Position numbers and translations under genes: made by a program. The notes beneath the pieces are model-generated. The model was not told the DNA's origin. It was given only the letters and a program-made list of their open reading frames with translations, and did not search any database. Shown one piece after another: positions 28,201 to 37,812 of a stretch of DNA of 63,166 nucleotides (positions are counted from its first letter, which is position 1; each line of letters starts with the position of its first letter). Source of the stretch: Magnetococcales bacterium HCHbin5 (lineage in GTDB: Bacteria; Pseudomonadota; Magnetococcia; Magnetococcales; Magnetaquicoccaceae); the NCBI GenBank assembly GCA_002753505.1, contig PEAG01000012.1, positions 1 through 63,166 on the forward strand, read 5' to 3'.

Positions 28201-31200
28201 CCGACAATACGGAACAGGTATACTGCTCTTCGGGTGTGGTGGGTAAAGAGAGAAAAATGAAGGGGTTGACCTCTCGATTGCCGGCGGCGTGGAAGGCTGC
28301 CATCATCTGTTCAAAGCGGCTCTGGAATCCCTCCCAATCACATACCTGCAACATTTGATGCAGTACCGCACCATGCGACTCCGGATCCTCCGGGGCAATC
28401 TCCAGCACCCGCTGATAACAGGCAATCGACTTTTTGACCTCACCCTGCAATTGCAGGGCAAAACCCATATTGCTCAGGGAGCTGCAATCGGTGGGGCAAA
28501 TATCGATCGCTTTTTGATAATAGATAATGGCTTGTGCCAAATCCTCGTTTTTCTGGTGGGCAATGCCAATATTGCCATAGGCTTGATAAAAACGGGGGTT
28601 GAGCTCCAACGCTTTTTGATAATAGGCCATGGCTTCGGTTATCTTGGCCTGCGCCACCAGAACAGAGCCGATATTGTTGTAGGTCTCGGGAGAGTTGGGC
28701 TGAATGGTCAACACCTTTTGGTAATATTCAAAGGCTTCCGCCAATTTGCCCTGGCTCTGCAGGGCAATGCCCAGGTTGTGATAGGCGGAGTGATAAGCCG
28801 GATTGATCGCCAATACCCGCTGAAAACAGGCGATGGCCTCCTCCAGCTTGCCCTCCTTTTGCAGGGCACTGCCCATGCCATTGTGGGCTTCACACAGAGT
28901 GGGCTGTATCTCCAAAGCCTTTTGATAACAACGAATAGCCTCGGCCGTCTCTCCCTGGCCGGCCAACGCATTGGCCAGATTGGTATAGGCATTCTGGTGG
29001 GTGGGATATATCTCTACCGTCTTGCGGTAACAGGCGATGGCCTCCTCCTTGCGCCCCTCCGCCAGCAACACATTACCCATGCTGTTCCAGGCATCGAACA
29101 GGGCCGGGTGGAGGGTGACCGCCTTCTGGTAACAGTCGATGGCCTCCTTGTTTTTTTTCTGTTCGCGCAGACAGTTACCCAAATGGTACAGAGCCTCGTG
29201 GTGAGTCGGTTGCAGTGCCAATACCCGCTGAAAACAGTCAATCGCCTGCTGCGTGTTGCCCAAACCGACCCAAACAATGCCCAGATTGTGCAAAAAGATG
29301 GGTTGTTTCGGATTGGCCGCCACCGCTTTGCCGATCCACTCCGCTGCCAGCCGGGGGTCGCCCTGCTGGTGCCAAAGATGCCCCAGCAGATGCATGGCAT
29401 CTGCGCTGTCGGGCTGACGCTCCAATATCCGCTGGTAGAGGGCTTCGGCCTCTTTCAAGCGGCCACTGCGGTGATGTTGCAGGGCTTCTTGCATCAACAG
29501 CTCCTGGGAGGCGGGGGAAGGGGCCGCACCGATGGCTGATTTTTTGGCCGGGGCTGATTTTTTGCTGCCAGTATCCACGGGAACTCCTTGCTTCGGGTGA
29601 GGGTTGTCTGTGCCTGCCACGGGCGCGACAGCGATATGAGCGGCCGGTTTGCCGGCCCGGAACCGCTGCCACATGGTTTTATACCCATTTTCCAGATGTC
29701 TGGCAAACTGGGCGGCGTCAAATGGACGCGCTGTCGGCAACGTTTCCTGCAAGCGGCGTCGAACGGCCGCCAAACGGGCCGGGTCACGGGCCAACGCCAG
29801 AGCCAGCGATTCATAGTCTTCCAACGACTCGGTGACCAGATCGGCCAGGCCAATCTGGACCAACAGCGAGCCCGCATAGCGTGACATGCCGGTCTGACCG
29901 GCACAGCTTACCATGGGACAGCCGGCCGACAAAACATCCCAGCCGGTGGAACCAGAGGTGTAGGGAAAGGTGTCCAGCGCGAGATCTGCCAATCGGTAGC
30001 GGGCCACATGTTCGGCCATCTCGTTCCAATGAGGCGCGAAAATGAGACGTGTCGGCTCGATACCCCGCTCTTTCGCTGCCTGACGCAAATTTTCCACTGC
30101 CCAACGGTTGCAAGCCTTGAGCCATAATACCGCACCGGCTGTTGCGTGCAGCAGGCGCATCCAGAGGTCAAACAACTGTGGATTTATTTTATATGTTTGG
30201 TTGAAGCAGACAAAAACCAACCCCGCCTGTGGTAATCCACAGGCTTGACGGGTGGGCGTCGCTTGAGCCACGGGACGTCTGGCATGCAGATAATAGGGCA
30301 GACGTACCAATTTTTCACTAAAACAGGCCTCCGAACCGGGGGGTGCCATAAAATAATCGGTCAAACAATAGTCAAAAAAAGGAGCCCCCACCGTGGTGGC
30401 GGTACCCAGCCAGGTGGCCTGGATCGGTGCAGGACGCCAGGCGGCAATTTCCAGGCGGGTGCCTTGGGTGAGGCCGTTCAGGTCGACCAGAATGTGGACG
30501 CCATCGTCACGGATGCGCTGGGCCGCCTCCCGGTGGGAGAGGGGGTGGAGATCGACAAAACGATCGCAAGAGGTGATGATTTGCTGACGTATTGCGCTGT
30601 CATCCGCCGGGCAATAGGAGTAGCCAATCACCTCCACCTGTTGCCGGTCATGGCGGGCAAACAGCTCGGCAGCCACATAGCCACACGGATGGTTTTTATA
30701 GTCAAAGGAGAGATAACCGATTTTAAGGCGATCCGGTTTGGTCTGATATGATGTCGCTGCCAGCCGCTCTTGCACCGGATATTGATGGCGAATAAAAAGT
30801 TCCGCACATTGTTTTTGCTCTGCCGGTGTAGTGGGCAAGGTCAAAAAGATGAATAGACTGGCCGCCTGCTCTTTGGCATGAAAGCTCTGTATCAATCTTT
30901 GATAGCGATTTTGGAAATCCCGCCAATCAGCAATATGCAATAGAGCGTGTAATAGCAGGCTGTGCAGATCCGTTCTTTCCGGTGCCTGATCCACGGCCCG
31001 CTGATAACAGCTAATGGCCTTATCCCACTGACCTTGATGGATCAGAAAGGTGGCCATATTCTTGAGCGCACCCGGATCATCGGGATGGATATTTAACGCC
31101 TGTTGATAATATTCAATGGCCGCATCCCACCGGTTTTGTTCTCCCAGCGCACTGCCCAGACCGGTCAGAGCCAGATAAAAGTCGGGCTGGATTGCCAGGG

Positions 31201-34200
31201 CTTTGCTGTAACTTGCCATGGCCTCTGTTATCTGTCCCTGTGCCATCTGGGCCGATCCCAAATAACCGTAGCTTGGATAGGAATCGGGCTGGATGGATAA
31301 CGCTTTTTGATAACAATCGACCGCCTCCGCCCATTTGCCCTGTTCATACCGGGTCAGCCCCATGTTATGGTGGAGGGTATAGTTGTCAGGATGGAGGGCC
31401 AATGCACGCTGGAAACAGTCGATGGACTCCTGCAGTTTGCCCGCATCTCTCAAGACATTGCCCAAGCCGTTGAGGGCCTCATAGAGGGTTGGTTGGATCG
31501 CCAGTGCCTGTTCAAAACAGTCGATGGCCTCCTTTCGTTTGCCCTGGTTGGCCAACCGGATCGCCAACTGGGTCTCCGCCAAGGCCGCCTGTTGCCGCTG
31601 CTGCGGCGGGCAGGGCAGACTCTCCTGCGGTGCAATGGCGATATGATCGGCGGCCAGACCGGCCTGAAAACGGTACCACATGGTCTGGTAGCCATCCTCC
31701 AGGTAGCGCACAAAACGGGCAGCATCAAACAGGGGGGCGGTGGGCAAATTGTCGTGCAACCGACGCCGGATGGCGGCCAACCGGTCCGGGTTGTGGGCCA
31801 GTTCGAGGGCCAACGCCTCATAGGCGGCCAGCGAATCGGTGACCAGCTCCGGCAGACCGACATGGACCAGAAGGGTTCCGGCAATGCGGGACATGGGGGG
31901 TTGGCCGGCACAGGATACCATGGGACAGCCCGCCGCCAGGGCATCCCAACCGGTGGAACCGGAGGTGTAGGGGAAGGTATCCAGGGCCAGATCCGCCAGC
32001 CGGCAGCGGGCCATATGCTCCGTTATGTCGGGCAGCGAGGGGGCGAAAACCAAGCGTGCCGCATCCACCCCCCGGCTGATCGCCTCCCGGCGCAGATTGT
32101 CCACGGCCCACTGGTTGAAGGCCCTGAGCCACAGAACACTGCCGGGTGTCTGTTGCAACAGCCGCATCCAGATCTCAAACAGCGGCGGATTGATCTTGTA
32201 GGCTTGATTAAAACAGACAAAAACAAAACCTTTGGCGGGCAAGCCACAGGCCTGGCGGGTCGGGGTGGTGGGGGATGCGGCGCGCCTGGGTTGGAAATAG
32301 TAGGGTAGTCGAACCAGTTTTTCGCTAAAATAGTCCTCGGCACCGGGGGGTGCCAGAAAATAATCGGTGATCAAATAGTCGATAAAGGGAGCCCCCAGGG
32401 TGGCAACGGCCCCCAGCCAAGCCGCCTGGATGGGGGCCGGCCGCAGGGCCGGAATTTCGAGACGGGCCCCACGGGTCAGTCCATTCAACTCCACCAGAAT
32501 GTGTACCCCATCGTCGCAAATCCGCTGCGCCGCCTCCTGGTGGGAGAGGGGACGCAGATCCACAAACCGGTCACAGGCGGCCATGATCTGCTGCCGGATC
32601 GGGCTGTTGTCGTCGGCATTGTAAGAATAGGCAATGACTTCGACCCGTTGTCGATTGTGGTGGGCGAACAACGCCGCCGTGATATAACCGATGGGATGGT
32701 TCTTGTAATCGTACGACAAGTAACCGATTTTTAGACGGCTGGGATTGGGCTCATAGCGGCGGTCCGCGGCCAGGTTTGCCAGCGTTTTATATCGGTTTTT
32801 GATAAATGTTTTTGCACAATCCCGCTGCTCGGCGGCCGAAGTGGGCAGGGTCTGGAAAATAAACTGACCGCCCTCCGGGTCTTCATGATGAAAAGTGTGC
32901 AGCATGCGTTGATAGCGGTCCGGATAATCCCGCCAATCGGCCATATGCAGGGAGTAGTGGATCAGTTTGCAGTGTCCATCCGTATTGTTGGGTGCGTACT
33001 CTACCGCCTGCTGGAAACACTCGACGGCCTGGTCCAGTTTGTCCTGAAACATGAAAAAAGTGCCTAAATTTTTAATAATATCCGCATTTGTCGGCTGGAG
33101 AGCCAGCGCGGTCTGATGCGAAGCAATCGCCTCATCCAGCCTTTTTTGATCGGCCAGGGCCATGCCCAGACCGACGTGGGCTTGCACAAGGTTGGGGTCA
33201 GCGGCCAGGGCCTTTTGAAAAGAGTCGATCGCCTCCTGGCTCCGGCCCTGGCTGGTTTGGACCGCGCCCAGATAATAGTGGACGCTGTGAAGGTCTGGTT
33301 TGTGGCTGAGAGCCTGTTGATAACAATCGGCGGCGGCGGTCAGATTGCCCTGTTGGTGATGGATGAGCCCCAGATTAAAATGGGCGATATGAGAGGTTGG
33401 GTCTATCACCAATGCCCGCTGAAAACAGGCGATGGCCTCATCCAGTTTACCGATTGTTTTAAAGGCATTACCCAGTCCGTTATGCGCTTCCCGCAGGGTG
33501 GGCTGGATTTTCAGGGCCTGCTGGAAACAGTCAATCGCCGCTGCCGTCTCTCCCTGTGTGGCCAGCAGGGAACCCAAATTGGTATAGGCGTTTTGATGGT
33601 TGGGATAGAGTTCGATGCTCTTGCGGTAGCAGGCTGCTGCCTCTGCCAGCTTGCCCTCGTTTCGCAGCAGGTTGCCCAGACAGAGATGGGCATCGTAGTG
33701 GGCAGGTTGACTGGCAATGGTTTTTCGGTAGTACGCCATCGCCGCTTCTGGATGGCCCCGCTGATGATGCAGCACGCCCATTTGGTATAATGTTTCCGGG
33801 TGGTTGGGGTGGCCGTCCAAAATCTGGCGATAGAGGGTTTCTGCCGCCTGCAGCTGGCCCGCCTGCTGCTGCTCCCTGGCCGCCTGCAAACGCAGCTCCA
33901 GGGCTGTATGGCCGCCTGCTGCGGGCAGTGTTTGTGCAGCCTGCGGACCGCTTGCATGCTCTGGAGCGGTGATTGTGGCCGGGGTGGCCGCTTCTGCCGC
34001 CGGGGTGCTGTCCTGCTTCCGGCTGGAGGGGCGCGGATCCGTCGGGGGATCGGGCGGAGACTCCCCGGGATCGTCCGGGTCGTTGGCCGGCGCAATATCC
34101 AGATGATCGGCACCTTTGCCCGATTGAAATTGACGCCACATGGCGGTATAGGCCGCTTCCAAATGTCTGGTAAAACGGGGAGAATCAAACAGGGGCGATG

Positions 34201-36553
34201 TCAGCCGGTTCTCCTGCAACCGTTGCCGGAGGGCTGCCAGACGGCTGGGATCATGGGCCAGTTCGATGGCCCTTTCGGCATATTCGGCCAGGGAGTGGCA
34301 GACCAGTTCGGGCAGGCCGATGGTGCGCAACAGGCTGCCAGCCTGGCGGGAGACAAAGGTTTTGCCGGCGCAGGTCAGCATGGGGCAGCCGGCCCAGAGG
34401 CCGTTGCTGGCGGTGGTGCCTGAGTTGTAGGGATAGGTATCCAGCACCAGATCCACCAGCCGATAGTTGGCCAGATAGTCTGCCAGCGGCATTTTCTGGA
34501 TAAAGTAGAGCCGGGAACCATCGACCCCCCGCGCCTCGGCCTCGCGGCGCAAATTGTCTTTTACCAACTGACTTTCTGCGACCAGCCAGAGCAGACTGTG
34601 GGGGGTCCGGCGGATGATCTGCATCCAGACATCCCAGATTTCGGGATTGATTTTATAGCTTTTGTTGAAGCTGGCAAAGATGAAACCATCGGCTGGCAAC
34701 CCCCGTTCCTCCCGGGTCGGGGTCCGTTCGCTGATCGGCCGCTGCCGATCGTTGGGTTGAAAACATTCGGGCAGCCGAACCAGTTTTTCGCTGAAGTCGG
34801 CTTCGCAACCCGGCGGGGTGATAAAGCTGTCCGAGATGAGATAGTCGATGAACGGGGCTCCCAAAGTGCCCAGATATCCCAACCAGCTGGCCTGGACCGG
34901 GGCGGGTCGGAGTGCCAGGATCTGCATGCGGGCATGTTTGGTAAAGCCGTTCAGATCCATCAAAATATGGGTGCCGTCACTGAAAATCTTTTGTGCCGCC
35001 TCCTGATAGGTCATGGGGCGCAGGTTGACGAAATGGTCGCTGGCGGCCATGATGCGCTGGCGCATTTCGCGCCCGTCATCGGGGCCGTAGGAGTAGGCGG
35101 TAATCTCAAAGCGGCTGCGGTCGTGCAGTTCAAACAGCTCTGCTGTCAGGTAGGCGACCGGATGGTTTTGAAAATCGGAAGAGAGATAGCCAATTTTGAG
35201 CCGTTCGGGCTGGGGCTCGTAGGAGCCGGTGGCGGCCAGGTTGCCCCGCAGCGGATATTTGTTGCGCATGTACAGCTCTGCCCCCCGTCGCTGTTCGGTG
35301 GGGGTGGTGGGCAGGGCGAGAAAGACGAAGGGGCTGGTCTCTTTTTGCAACGTCGGGAAGAGTGCCATCATCTGCTGATAGCGTTGTGGCATTTCGCGCC
35401 AATCGCAGCTGTGCAACATCTGGTTGATGACATCGCAATGGGCCGTCAGATTGTGGGGCGAGAGCTCCACCACCCTCTTGTAATAGGTCATCGCCTCGGT
35501 CACATTGCCCTGATCGGTCAGGACGACCCCCATATTGTAAAGGGTGTCCGGGTCGTTGGGTTGGATGGAGAGGGCTTTCCGATAGCAGGCGATGGACTCT
35601 TCGAGGCGATCCTGTTCCTGCAGCGTGTTGCCCAGACTGTTATGGGTCTGGTAGAGGTTGGGGTTGAGGGCCAACGCACGCTCATAGTATTGGGTTGCTT
35701 CGGCAAACCGGCCCTGGCTGCGCAGCGCGCCTCCCATGTTATGGTAGCTGTTGGGATGGTTGGGGCTGATCTGCATCGCCTTTTGATAGCAGGCGATCGC
35801 CTCGTCCGTTTTTCCCATCAACAGAAAGGTGTTGCCCAGGCCGTTTTGCATGTCGTAGTGGCGGGGATTGCGCTCCAGTCCCTGTTGGAACCAGGCGACC
35901 GCTTCCGGCCACGAACCCTGCTCTCGACAGAGGGTACCCAGGCCGTTAAAGGCATCGGCCAGATGGGGATGCTGTGCAATCGCCTTCCGGTAGCAGGCGG
36001 TGGCCTCCGAGGGGTTGCCGGATTTCAGGTAGACATTGCCCAGGCTGGTGAGAATTTCATAACTGTCCGGCTTGACGGCCAGAGCTTTCTGGTAGCAGTC
36101 GATGGCCTCTTTGGGTTGACCCTGGTCAGCCAGGATCCCCCCCAGGTTGCCGAGGGCCATATAAAAATCGGGCTGGATGGTCAGGGCTTTCTGATAACAG
36201 GCGATGGCTTCCGACCGTCTGCCCAGGCTGCCGAGGACGATGCCCAGATTGTTCAAAAAGATGGGGCGATTGGGTGCGATGGCGACGGCCTTGCCGATCG
36301 ACTCGGCCGCCATCTCCTCCTGGCCCCGTTGATGAAAAATAAAGCCCAGCAGGTGGAGGGCGTCGGGGTGATCCGGTTGAATGGCCAACACCCGGCGATA
36401 GATGGCCTCGGCCGCTTCCAACTGTCCCGCCTGGTGCAGGGGCAGGGCCTCCTGGATGGCGAGGGCCAGTCGGGTTGTGGTATCGGCTGGCACGGAAGCG
36501 TGGGGGGGCTGCTTGGGAGGTGTGGGGTGAACACGGTTTTTTTTGGGTCGCAT
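25250..36553 (-). CDS. Giant TPR protein with four GT41 (O-GlcNAc transferase-type) domains and a C-terminal GT-A-like domain
   Basis: A 3767-residue polypeptide. Four modules each pair a TPR array (34-residue units such as AIACYQKALTIQPDFYMALG) with a GT41 catalytic domain, at about residues 425-820, 1247-1640, 1917-2312 and 2780-3180. All four keep the KIGYLS strand, the following active-site His (NHP in modules 1-3, DHA in 4), the FN..YKINP lysine block and the DTxPY-SxTT UDP-phosphate loop, so all may be active. Additional TPR-like helices precede a last domain (about 3505-3767) with VSDVDQLLQRG near residue 3623, a DxD-type GT-A signature. There is no signal peptide or membrane segment, so a cytoplasmic enzyme modifying Ser/Thr of proteins is expected. 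Known GT41 proteins normally have one catalytic domain. The ribosome site gaagga fits ATG 36553. The gene is divergent from the Ser/Thr repeat gene. Confidence 0.88.
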   Translation of the reverse strand: MRPKKNRVHPTPPKQPPHASVPADTTTRLALAIQEALPLHQAGQLEAAEAIYRRVLAIQPDHPDALHLLGFIFHQRGQEEMAAESIGKAVAIAPNRPIFLNNLGIVLGSLGRRSEAIACYQKALTIQPDFYMALGNLGGILADQGQPKEAIDCYQKALAVKPDSYEILTSLGNVYLKSGNPSEATACYRKAIAQHPHLADAFNGLGTLCREQGSWPEAVAWFQQGLERNPRHYDMQNGLGNTFLLMGKTDEAIACYQKAMQISPNHPNSYHNMGGALRSQGRFAEATQYYERALALNPNLYQTHNSLGNTLQEQDRLEESIACYRKALSIQPNDPDTLYNMGVVLTDQGNVTEAMTYYKRVVELSPHNLTAHCDVINQMLHSCDWREMPQRYQQMMALFPTLQKETSPFVFLALPTTPTEQRRGAELYMRNKYPLRGNLAATGSYEPQPERLKIGYLSSDFQNHPVAYLTAELFELHDRSRFEITAYSYGPDDGREMRQRIMAASDHFVNLRPMTYQEAAQKIFSDGTHILMDLNGFTKHARMQILALRPAPVQASWLGYLGTLGAPFIDYLISDSFITPPGCEADFSEKLVRLPECFQPNDRQRPISERTPTREERGLPADGFIFASFNKSYKINPEIWDVWMQIIRRTPHSLLWLVAESQLVKDNLRREAEARGVDGSRLYFIQKMPLADYLANYRLVDLVLDTYPYNSGTTASNGLWAGCPMLTCAGKTFVSRQAGSLLRTIGLPELVCHSLAEYAERAIELAHDPSRLAALRQRLQENRLTSPLFDSPRFTRHLEAAYTAMWRQFQSGKGADHLDIAPANDPDDPGESPPDPPTDPRPSSRKQDSTPAAEAATPATITAPEHASGPQAAQTLPAAGGHTALELRLQAAREQQQAGQLQAAETLYRQILDGHPNHPETLYQMGVLHHQRGHPEAAMAYYRKTIASQPAHYDAHLCLGNLLRNEGKLAEAAACYRKSIELYPNHQNAYTNLGSLLATQGETAAAIDCFQQALKIQPTLREAHNGLGNAFKTIGKLDEAIACFQRALVIDPTSHIAHFNLGLIHHQQGNLTAAADCYQQALSHKPDLHSVHYYLGAVQTSQGRSQEAIDSFQKALAADPNLVQAHVGLGMALADQKRLDEAIASHQTALALQPTNADIIKNLGTFFMFQDKLDQAVECFQQAVEYAPNNTDGHCKLIHYSLHMADWRDYPDRYQRMLHTFHHEDPEGGQFIFQTLPTSAAEQRDCAKTFIKNRYKTLANLAADRRYEPNPSRLKIGYLSYDYKNHPIGYITAALFAHHNRQRVEVIAYSYNADDNSPIRQQIMAACDRFVDLRPLSHQEAAQRICDDGVHILVELNGLTRGARLEIPALRPAPIQAAWLGAVATLGAPFIDYLITDYFLAPPGAEDYFSEKLVRLPYYFQPRRAASPTTPTRQACGLPAKGFVFVCFNQAYKINPPLFEIWMRLLQQTPGSVLWLRAFNQWAVDNLRREAISRGVDAARLVFAPSLPDITEHMARCRLADLALDTFPYTSGSTGWDALAAGCPMVSCAGQPPMSRIAGTLLVHVGLPELVTDSLAAYEALALELAHNPDRLAAIRRRLHDNLPTAPLFDAARFVRYLEDGYQTMWYRFQAGLAADHIAIAPQESLPCPPQQRQQAALAETQLAIRLANQGKRKEAIDCFEQALAIQPTLYEALNGLGNVLRDAGKLQESIDCFQRALALHPDNYTLHHNMGLTRYEQGKWAEAVDCYQKALSIQPDSYPSYGYLGSAQMAQGQITEAMASYSKALAIQPDFYLALTGLGSALGEQNRWDAAIEYYQQALNIHPDDPGALKNMATFLIHQGQWDKAISCYQRAVDQAPERTDLHSLLLHALLHIADWRDFQNRYQRLIQSFHAKEQAASLFIFLTLPTTPAEQKQCAELFIRHQYPVQERLAATSYQTKPDRLKIGYLSFDYKNHPCGYVAAELFARHDRQQVEVIGYSYCPADDSAIRQQIITSCDRFVDLHPLSHREAAQRIRDDGVHILVDLNGLTQGTRLEIAAWRPAPIQATWLGTATTVGAPFFDYCLTDYFMAPPGSEACFSEKLVRLPYYLHARRPVAQATPTRQACGLPQAGLVFVCFNQTYKINPQLFDLWMRLLHATAGAVLWLKACNRWAVENLRQAAKERGIEPTRLIFAPHWNEMAEHVARYRLADLALDTFPYTSGSTGWDVLSAGCPMVSCAGQTGMSRYAGSLLVQIGLADLVTESLEDYESLALALARDPARLAAVRRRLQETLPTARPFDAAQFARHLENGYKTMWQRFRAGKPAAHIAVAPVAGTDNPHPKQGVPVDTGSKKSAPAKKSAIGAAPSPASQELLMQEALQHHRSGRLKEAEALYQRILERQPDSADAMHLLGHLWHQQGDPRLAAEWIGKAVAANPKQPIFLHNLGIVWVGLGNTQQAIDCFQRVLALQPTHHEALYHLGNCLREQKKNKEAIDCYQKAVTLHPALFDAWNSMGNVLLAEGRKEEAIACYRKTVEIYPTHQNAYTNLANALAGQGETAEAIRCYQKALEIQPTLCEAHNGMGSALQKEGKLEEAIACFQRVLAINPAYHSAYHNLGIALQSQGKLAEAFEYYQKVLTIQPNSPETYNNIGSVLVAQAKITEAMAYYQKALELNPRFYQAYGNIGIAHQKNEDLAQAIIYYQKAIDICPTDCSSLSNMGFALQLQGEVKKSIACYQRVLEIAPEDPESHGAVLHQMLQVCDWEGFQSRFEQMMAAFHAAGNREVNPFIFLSLPTTPEEQYTCSVLSANRKYAIQDHMAASRRYEPNPARLKIGYLSCDYQDHATTHLIAELFELHDRDRFEIIAYSYGQDDGQSMRRRVIAACDQFVDLRHFSHQDSARRILEDGIHILLELKGFTKDSRLEIPAFRPAPIQASWLGYPGTVGAPFIDYILTDPFVTPPGFESHFTEKIVRLDGCYQPNDRKRPVVPQTPSRQACGLPEQGFIFASFNKNYKINPPIFEVWMRLLQQVPESLLWLFESNQWVIDNLRREAERRGVSGSRLYFAPKLPPAQHIARYRLADLVLDTFPYTSHTTGSDALWAGSPLLTYVGQTFASRVAGSLLVNIGVPELITYSLAEYEARALELCRDPAQLAAIRRKLLDNLPTAPLFDTPRFTRSLEAAYEAMWDRYQAGLAADHIDVKLDDPPVARRPAAPSPPPPPTLSSPPAKAPPLPPRAKAKSAAKPVAVGQLLSQARALQLKGKTAAAIPLYQQILASDPDHVEAMYGSAVALGAQGAIEEGLAQLVKAKRIAPNKPEMEPVIQPLILRAGELYNAHLKARNLEQAARLIEALSHIVVHNIFVQEQAFLLYKKMERMEDQIRVAKILLKLNPAHFAAHQLLVEEAVARKDLQAELSYRIEMARRHPASIHTAFHLQDVYMALSALLINRLDDEKVALIEELLQLAQTIAADNPVVEGDPLYHSYRFYCASIDSINIKAVLAPPPPPAPWPALEFAAASGQRLDLAAVQAQAAQDKTEIIFYVAADPVYTAQHVRRYVTSLLKACEVPLLVIVQVIGGMGRLGTLAPLVGITDRRLIFAADDFKPESIQAVTWKINEKTPIRSPLVYYQSARFLWLGYLLEQFQLPLIVSDVDQLLQRGIREMLGRFAACDVVFHEGPRNIKIADHLVANLLLVKPTAIGKRFAQFFRYYMEWALQNAESKGSYGYFLDQNALLMARHHLLWTTKPNLGCFDTFDINVGMFKSYEQNPFLFFSFYTGFDMESLPDSGREQAPSK

Positions 36554-37019
36554 GGCACAAATCCTTCGTGAAGGGGGGGGAGCCGGTGTTGCCGGTCACC
36601 TCCCATAATTCGGAAGATTAACGACTGGCTGCGGGGTGGTCCGTTGTTTTTCTGTCCGGGGCACAGTCGGGGAACAGATTAGTCTGGCATCCCCGGATTG
36701 TACAGGAAATTGCGTTTTGCAGGGCTTGGTTTTTGCTGCGAATCGGCTGGCGATCCTCTGCTGGCAACCGTCTGGACAGGGTCCGATCCTGGCGTATTGG
36801 GGGGGCGACGGCGGGGTGGGCACTGGTGGCGCAAGTGGTTGCCAGATGGCAATTGTTTGACATATGGCGGCTTGACGACAATTTGTTTTTGACACCATCA
36901 CAGCCTGTCAGTCGGGAGGCGGGCGGTGTAAAAAATGGTTGACCCGTTGTGGGTGACCGCATGCGTGATGATCAGAAAATTCTATTTTATATTATATGTA
37001 TGCATTGTGATCCACGATG

Positions 37020-37048
37020 TTGACACTCCCGCCGGTTTTTTGTACAGT
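37020..37048 (+). promoter_or_regulatory. Putative sigma70-type promoter toward the repeat gene
   Basis: TTGACA at 37020-37025 and TACAGT at 37043-37048 are separated by 17 bases, in an AT-rich patch. The -35 is a perfect consensus; the -10 matches TATAAT at four of six positions. Confidence 0.45.
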
Positions 37049-37059
37049 CGTTAAAGATC

Positions 37060-37088
37060 TTGACAGATGTTAATAATCCTTGTAGAGT
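37060..37088 (+). promoter_or_regulatory. Second putative sigma70-type promoter, tandem
   Basis: TTGACA at 37060-37065 and TAGAGT at 37083-37088, again with a 17-base spacer, lie 40 bases downstream of the first candidate. Tandem promoters would suit a highly expressed structural protein. Confidence 0.4.
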
Positions 37089-37812
37089 TGCCTGCTATGT
37101 AGAGCGGCGTGCCCGTGCCCTGTACAGTTTTGGTTCGGTTTGAATTGTCGTTTGCGTTGTTGTTTTGCATGCCGTTGGCTGACCTGCCTGGGCGAAATCG
37201 GATAAAATCGGGACATATTGGGTGTTGGGTTGTGGTTGATCACTGCGGCCGCGGTGGGCTAACACGCCTTCGATAATCGGAAAATTGCCTTATAAGCGAT
37301 TTTTTCTTGACGCAAGTTTGCTGAATATGGCACAGTAGCCGGAATATCTGTGTTCAGCAGACTGTGGGTGCTTTTGTGTTGTTCGCGGTGTGCTGTGTTG
37401 CATTTATATTGGTGTGGGTTTTGCTTGGCCTGTCTGTTGAATGCATGTGGCTCTGGTCGTCGGCTGTTACGAGCAAGCGGGTATCCTGGTGTGCGGATGA
37501 TCTTGGCAGCACTTTTTGGGTCGTCTATCCAGGTCATGTAAGTTACTGTGGTCAGGAAGGTTTTCGGGAGGAGTAGGCTTGGAGATGTGGTGCTTTATGT
37601 TGATGTTTCTCGTTCGGAAGGTGCTGCCGGGCGTTGGCCTGCCAGGGTCTGGTGGAGGGGTGTTCCGATGGCGCGCTGTGCACTGCCGCGCTTTATGAGT
37701 CAGGCATCTTTAATGAGTTAGGCCGCGCTTCTTGCGAAGGCTTTAGACGGACAAAAATACTTGGATTTCTCGCGCAACTGAACTTTTGAATTTAAAGAAG
37801 GAGTTTATAGAT

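Larger units (their letters stand above)
36554..37812. other. 1.26-kb divergent intergenic region between the giant GT41 gene and the giant repeat gene
   Basis: No ORF here is convincing; the short frames lack ribosome sites and recognisable sequence. The middle (about 36965-37110) is AT-rich against a GC-rich background and holds two sigma70-like promoters facing the repeat gene, at 37020-37048 and 37060-37088. If used, they give a leader of about 720-760 bases. The promoter of the GT41 gene should also lie in this region, but I see no strong candidate. The last bases before 37813 provide a clear aaggag site. Confidence 0.55.

Noticed and set aside
37364-37576. 70-codon hydrophobic ORF upstream of the repeat gene
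   Set aside because: No ribosome site, unusual Cys/Trp-rich composition, and several equally good frames overlap it.
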